The translations under genes and the position numbers were made by a program. Of a stretch of DNA of 64,000 bases, positions 60,344 to 64,000 are shown in pieces (within the stretch, counting starts at the first letter, position 1; the number at the start of each line of letters is the position of its first letter). The DNA lies in assembly GCA_938083085.1 (NCBI GenBank), contig CALLKX010000048.1, forward strand, positions 1 through 64,000. The letters run 5' to 3'. Source of the stretch: an uncultured bacterium. Lineage in GTDB: Bacteria > Planctomycetota > UBA1135 > GCA-002686595. Below the pieces are notes generated by a model. It did no database searches. It saw nothing but the letters and a program-made list of their open reading frames with translations, and had not been told where the DNA came from.

Positions 60344-61846
60344 TCAGGCCGACATCGTGTAGACGCCCGCGGTCCCGAAGGCGCGACGCCAGAGGTCGGT
60401 CTGCAGCATCTCGGTGGGGTCCAGCTCGGCCTTGAGGGCCCTGAAGGCCGCGAGCTTGTCGCGGTCAAACATGGCCTCCACGGCTCGGGGGCCCAGCACC
60501 GAGTCCTTGGCGAAGTAGAAGCGCCCGCCACGCTCGAGCACCACCCGGGTGAGCTCGTCGCACATGGACGAGAGGTCATGGCGCCGCCCGTCGGAGACCT
60601 TGAAGTCCATCGCCATGGACCAGCCGTCGAGCCCGTGCGTGAGCAAGAAGGGGTCGGGACGGTGCCGCTTCAGGACCCCGAGGTAGGAGACCAGGCCGCG
60701 CTGCTGCTGGCGGCGCAGGATCTCCTTGAAGCCGTCGTGAGCGCTCTCGGCGGGAAGGAAGACCTGATACTGAATGAGGCCGGTCCCCGGCCGGCGGCCG
60801 TAGGCGAACTTCCAGTTGGGCACGAAGTCGAGCAGGAAGTTGAAGGCCGCGTGGGACTGGCGATACCACCCCTTCCGCTGCTCGAGCTTCCCCATCTGGT
60901 GCTTGGTGAAGTTCAGCAAGCGCATGCCCGGCTCGTTCGCGAGCAGCCGCAGGATGCGCCAGACCTCGGACTTGGGAAAGCCGAGGATCGACGCCGGCAG
61001 CGCCTGGTGAGCGAGGCTCAGGGTCGACTCGGGGGCGGGGTCCTCCCCGGGTCCGAGATAGCGCGCGTGGTGGATCAGCCCTCGGCCCGCGGCCCCGCCG
61101 CTGCCAAAGCAGTCGACCCAGCCCACGAGGTAGTCGGCCGTGTCCGTGTGGGCGTCCACGTACTCCATCATCGCGCCGATGTTCGGCACGGAGATCCCCG
61201 CGACGTCGATCTCGCCGGAGTGGATCTTCTTGGTGGCGATACGCACCCGCGTGATCGCACCCAGCATCCCGAAGCCGCCGATGGCCGCGTGGAACAGATC
61301 CGGGCGCTCCTCGCGGCTGGCGAGCACCTGCTCGCCCGAGGGGAGCACCAGGTCGATGTCCTGGATGGCGTCGCCGATCGTGCCGACCTTGTAGTTGTTC
61401 TTGCCGTGGATGTTCATCCCGGCGGCCCCGGCGAGGGTCGGGAACATCGTCCCGGACACCACCTTGGGCCAGTACCCCCGCGGGAGCGCGTGACGCCACA
61501 GGTCACGGATCGTCACCCCGGCCTCGCAGTCCGCCACGCCGGTCGCCTCGTCGAAGGAGAGGATCCGGTTCATACGCGTGACGTCGAGGACATCACCCTC
61601 ACGGTTGATGCTGGCGTCGCCGTAGCTGCACCCCGAGCCGCGCAGCGCCACCGACGCTCCACGGTCACGGGCCCCCACGAGGGCCTCGGCGACCTCCCCT
61701 GGGGAGCGCGGCCGCCACACCCGGGAACGGGCGCCGGTGCTCATCCCCCAGCCTTCCACGTACTCCACCCCCGCGCCAGGGCCGAGGGTCGTGGGCCGGC
61801 TTCGCCGCGGGAGGCCGGAGCCCACCGTCGAATCCGAGGGCACCAT
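60344..61846 (-). CDS. FAD-linked oxidoreductase, DprE1-like
   Basis: 500 aa from ATG at 61846, which overlaps the SDR stop as TGATG. The N-terminal FAD-binding domain includes ALRGSGCSYGDASINREGDV and SGTMFPTLAGAAGMNIHGKN with NNYKVGTIGDAIQDIDLVLP, the PP-loop region of vanillyl-alcohol-oxidase-fold enzymes. The C-terminal part (YGRRPGTGLIQYQVFLPAES, FAKDSVLGPRAVEAMFDRDK and LDPTEMLQTDLWRRAF) resembles DprE1, the oxidase that starts epimerisation of decaprenylphosphoryl-ribose in mycobacteria. The adjacent SDR gene completes a DprE1/DprE2-like pair. The sugar-lipid substrate in this organism is unknown. Confidence 0.85.
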   Translation of the reverse strand: MVPSDSTVGSGLPRRSRPTTLGPGAGVEYVEGWGMSTGARSRVWRPRSPGEVAEALVGARDRGASVALRGSGCSYGDASINREGDVLDVTRMNRILSFDEATGVADCEAGVTIRDLWRHALPRGYWPKVVSGTMFPTLAGAAGMNIHGKNNYKVGTIGDAIQDIDLVLPSGEQVLASREERPDLFHAAIGGFGMLGAITRVRIATKKIHSGEIDVAGISVPNIGAMMEYVDAHTDTADYLVGWVDCFGSGGAAGRGLIHHARYLGPGEDPAPESTLSLAHQALPASILGFPKSEVWRILRLLANEPGMRLLNFTKHQMGKLEQRKGWYRQSHAAFNFLLDFVPNWKFAYGRRPGTGLIQYQVFLPAESAHDGFKEILRRQQQRGLVSYLGVLKRHRPDPFLLTHGLDGWSMAMDFKVSDGRRHDLSSMCDELTRVVLERGGRFYFAKDSVLGPRAVEAMFDRDKLAAFRALKAELDPTEMLQTDLWRRAFGTAGVYTMSA

Positions 61847-62601
61847 CAGATGCTCATCCGCCGGAAGAGGAACGAGGGAATGGCCCGGATGATCAGGCTG
61901 ACCGGCAGCCACCGGAGCGGCACGTGCCGGACGTCAAAGAGCCGGCCGCGGGCCGCCTTGAGAATGTCCGCCGCGGCGCGCTCGGCGCTCACGGGCATCA
62001 TGAGCCCATCGAGGTGCGCGGTCATGGGCGTCTCGATCATGCCTGGCTTCACGGTGACGACCTTGACCCGACGCTCGGCCAGGCGGTTTCGAAGCGACTC
62101 GAAGTAGGTCGCCAGCGCCGCCTTCGTCGCGCCGTACACGGGCGCGCCCTTGCGGCCACGATCGCCCGCGATCGAGCCGATCCCGACGATCGTCCCGCCG
62201 CGCTGGGTGTGGAAGAGCCGCGCCGCCAGGTTGGTCCACGTCACACACCCACCCAGGTTGACGTCGATCATGGCGAGGTCCTTCTCGGTGTCGTACTCCT
62301 CTGGCCCCACATCTGGCATGACCCCGGCGGCATAGATGAAGAGGTCGAGTCCGCCGAGCTCGGAGACCAGCTCGTCGAAGACGTCTGGAGCTTCCCCGGC
62401 GTCCGTGACGTCATGGGCCCGGTGCATGAAGCTACCCGCCTCGCTGGCCAACTCCTGCGCGAGAGCGACGAGGGCCTCCCCCCGGCGCGCGACGCCACCC
62501 ACCGAGTATCCCTCGCGCACCAGCTGGCGAACGAGGGCCGCCCCCATTCCGGAGCTGGCGCCGATCACGAGCGCCCTGCCTTTGCTGTCGATTGAATTCA
62601 C
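61846..62601 (-). CDS. Short-chain dehydrogenase, DprE2-like
   Basis: 251 aa from GTG at 62601; a GGGACGGACC stretch upstream may serve as ribosome-binding site. Cofactor motif ALVIGASSGMGAALVRQL, the NAAG-type LFIYAAGVMPDVGP, catalytic Ser in IVGIGSIAGDRGR and the Tyr-Lys pair in GAPVYGATKAALATYFE. A C-terminal hydrophobic segment (WLPVSLIIRAIPSFLFRRM) may tether it to the membrane. It is translationally coupled to the DprE1-like gene, which supports joint oxidation and reduction of a lipid-linked sugar. Confidence 0.88.
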   Translation of the reverse strand: MNSIDSKGRALVIGASSGMGAALVRQLVREGYSVGGVARRGEALVALAQELASEAGSFMHRAHDVTDAGEAPDVFDELVSELGGLDLFIYAAGVMPDVGPEEYDTEKDLAMIDVNLGGCVTWTNLAARLFHTQRGGTIVGIGSIAGDRGRKGAPVYGATKAALATYFESLRNRLAERRVKVVTVKPGMIETPMTAHLDGLMMPVSAERAAADILKAARGRLFDVRHVPLRWLPVSLIIRAIPSFLFRRMSI

Positions 62602-62746
62602 GGGTGGTCCGTCCCTTGGTCCATCGGACGGAAGCGTACGCCGGCTGAACGGAAGCGCGAGGGGGAGCCTCCAAATCGGTGGGATCAGCACCCTGTGATC
62701 GCTAGTGTCTTGCACCCGATGTGGCCCGACGCCGCACGACACCCGC

Positions 62747-64000
62747 ATGAGCCGCATCCTGGAAGGCCTGAATCCCGAGCAGCGCGCCGCTGTGACCCAG
62801 ACCTCCGGTCCCGTTCTGGTGCTCGCCGGAGCAGGCACTGGCAAGACCCGCGTGATCACGGTGAGGATCGCCTACCTCATCAGCAACGGGGTCCTGGCGG
62901 AGAAGATCCTGGCGATGACCTTCACCAACAAGGCGGCCGCGGAGATGCGTGAGCGCCTGGGCAAGCTGGTGGGCAAGAAGAAGGCCAGCACGGTCATCGC
63001 GAGCACCTTCCACTCGTTCTGCCTGCGCACCCTTCGGGAGTACGCCGCGGAGCTCGGGTACCCCGAGGGCTTCACCATCGCCGACTCGTCGGACCAGCTC
63101 TCGATCTTGAAGCTGAGCCTGCGGGAGCTCCACATCCCTGAGGCCCGCATGAAGGTCCAGGAGATCCAGTCGAAGATCTCCCTGGCCAAGAACCGGCTCG
63201 ACACCCCGGCGTCGTTCCTGGCCCGAGCCGGCGACACCAAGCACGAGCTCGTGGGCCGTGTCTGGGAGAAGTACCGCGACATCCTCCGGCGCAGCCGGCG
63301 GCTCGACTTCGACGACCTGCTCACCGAGACCCTGCGGCTCCTCAGAGAGAACAAGGCCGTCCGGCTCGAGCTCCAGGCACGGCACCGGTACCTCCTGGTC
63401 GACGAGTACCAGGACACCAACGGGGTGCAGTTCGAGATCGTCTGCCAGCTCACGGGCCCCGAGAAGCATCTCTGTGTGGTCGGGGACGACGACCAGAGCA
63501 TCTACGGCTGGCGGGGCGCCGATGTCTCCAAGATCCTCGGCTTCGAGCGCAGCTTCCCGGGCGCCAAGGTGGTCAAGCTGGAGACCAACTACCGCTCGAC
63601 CGCCCAGATCCTGGGGGCCGCGAACCGCGTCATCAAGAACAACCCCAACCGCCACGACAAGGCGCTGCGCTCCGCGCTGGGCGACGGCGAGCCGCTCATG
63701 GCCGTGACCATGCGCGACGAGTCCGTGGAGGCGGAGAAGGTCGTCGCGGAGATCAAGCACCTCGTGAGCCAGGGGCACGCCTACTCGGACTTTGCGATCC
63801 TCTTCCGCACCGCCGTCCAACCCCGCCCTTTCGAGGCGGAGCTGCGCATGAAGGAGGTGCCCTATGTCCTCGTCGGCGGGATGAGTTTCTTCGACCGCAA
63901 GGAGGTGCGCGACGTGCTCGCCTACCTGCGAGTAGTCGCGAACCCGCGCGATGAAGCCTCACTGCTCCGGATCGTCAACTCGCCGCCGCGTGGGGTGGGC
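62747..64000 (+). CDS. UvrD/PcrA-family DNA helicase, 3' part missing
   Basis: 418 codons to the window edge. N-terminal Q-motif SRILEGLNPEQRAAVTQTSG, Walker A LVLAGAGTGKTRVITVRI, motif Ia MTFTNKAAAEMRERL, motif II LLVDEYQDTNGVQFEIV, motif III VGDDDQSIYGWRGADVSKI and motif IV TNYRSTAQILGAANRVI are all present. SF1A helicases of this type unwind DNA 3' to 5' in nucleotide excision and mismatch repair and displace RecA. A TAGTGT box about 40 nt upstream is a possible promoter. ATG at 62747. Confidence 0.94.
   Translation, partial: MSRILEGLNPEQRAAVTQTSGPVLVLAGAGTGKTRVITVRIAYLISNGVLAEKILAMTFTNKAAAEMRERLGKLVGKKKASTVIASTFHSFCLRTLREYAAELGYPEGFTIADSSDQLSILKLSLRELHIPEARMKVQEIQSKISLAKNRLDTPASFLARAGDTKHELVGRVWEKYRDILRRSRRLDFDDLLTETLRLLRENKAVRLELQARHRYLLVDEYQDTNGVQFEIVCQLTGPEKHLCVVGDDDQSIYGWRGADVSKILGFERSFPGAKVVKLETNYRSTAQILGAANRVIKNNPNRHDKALRSALGDGEPLMAVTMRDESVEAEKVVAEIKHLVSQGHAYSDFAILFRTAVQPRPFEAELRMKEVPYVLVGGMSFFDRKEVRDVLAYLRVVANPRDEASLLRIVNSPPRGVG

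Noticed and set aside
59600-62107. Long plus-strand open frame running through the 12-bp array, encoding GQLRGQSRG-type repeats
   Set aside because: It lies antisense to the rlmL-like gene and the DprE1/DprE2-like pair, which have full motif support; the repeat peptide comes from the intergenic array.

Overview
The window is 64 kb of GC-rich DNA (roughly 68-70 % G+C). It is gene-dense, with GTG and TTG starts mixed with ATG. I see no rRNA, phage, transposon or CRISPR. Several features together suggest a marine Planctomycetota-type genome: a type III glutamine synthetase, a large lipoprotein sulfatase-like enzyme, a HEAT-repeat/amidotransferase-fold secreted protein, a multi-module carboxypeptidase-regulatory-like protein, a GCS2-CBS fusion, and an HME/HAE-type RND efflux operon led by a small cysteine-rich exported protein. 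Myxococcota is the main alternative. This is inference from gene content, not from a phylogenetic marker.

Layout. (1) 1-5.2 kb, minus strand: a tightly coupled metal-type RND efflux operon (cysteine-rich exported protein, TolC-like channel, adaptor, pump, the last cut by the window edge). (2) 5.4-11 kb: a secreted HEAT-repeat protein, divergent glnN, and an elongator tRNA-Met. (3) 11-16.6 kb: cysteine dioxygenase, a ChrR-type cupin, a GAF-like orphan, a candidate structured RNA with an intrinsic terminator, a TraB/GumN protein and a secreted esterase. (4) 16.8-23.5 kb, minus: gltX followed by a FecR-like protein, a metallophosphoesterase, an NHL-like propeller and a large carboxypeptidase-regulatory-like protein. 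(5) 23.6-32.6 kb: adenosine deaminase plus esterase; queF plus a GT-C-like membrane protein; a DUF4863 cupin; an AstE-type hydrolase; a GCS2-CBS protein. (6) 32.7-37.5 kb: a LytS/LytTR two-component pair, then two exported glycine/arginine-rich proteins and a strong terminator. (7) 38-45 kb: an M1 peptidase, cardiolipin synthase, a frameshifted HDOD gene and an aldehyde dehydrogenase. (8) 45-52 kb: signal peptidase I, divergent from a four-gene chain of overlapping genes (M24 peptidase, NatB-like permease, NatA-like ATPase, ABC-2 permease fused to a CPBP protease). (9) 52-64 kb: a DMT-transporter/BNR-propeller fusion, a small basic protein, an ApaH-like phosphatase, a methyltransferase, a sulfatase-fold lipoprotein without the usual Cys/Ser, an RlmL-like rRNA methylase, a DprE1/DprE2-like pair, and the start of a UvrD/PcrA helicase.

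Two features run across the whole window. First, nine genes have a -10-like hexamer (mostly TANNNT or GATACT) only 6-7 nt before the start codon and no Shine-Dalgarno, which points to leaderless mRNAs. Second, at least eleven different short tandem arrays (units of 12-21 bp) are scattered through intergenic DNA, coding linkers and, in two genes, directly over the stop codon so that stops are duplicated in frame. Protein-level surprises are an efflux adaptor carrying a segment that looks copied from its own pump, and a ten-helix drug/metabolite transporter joined to an Asp-box propeller.
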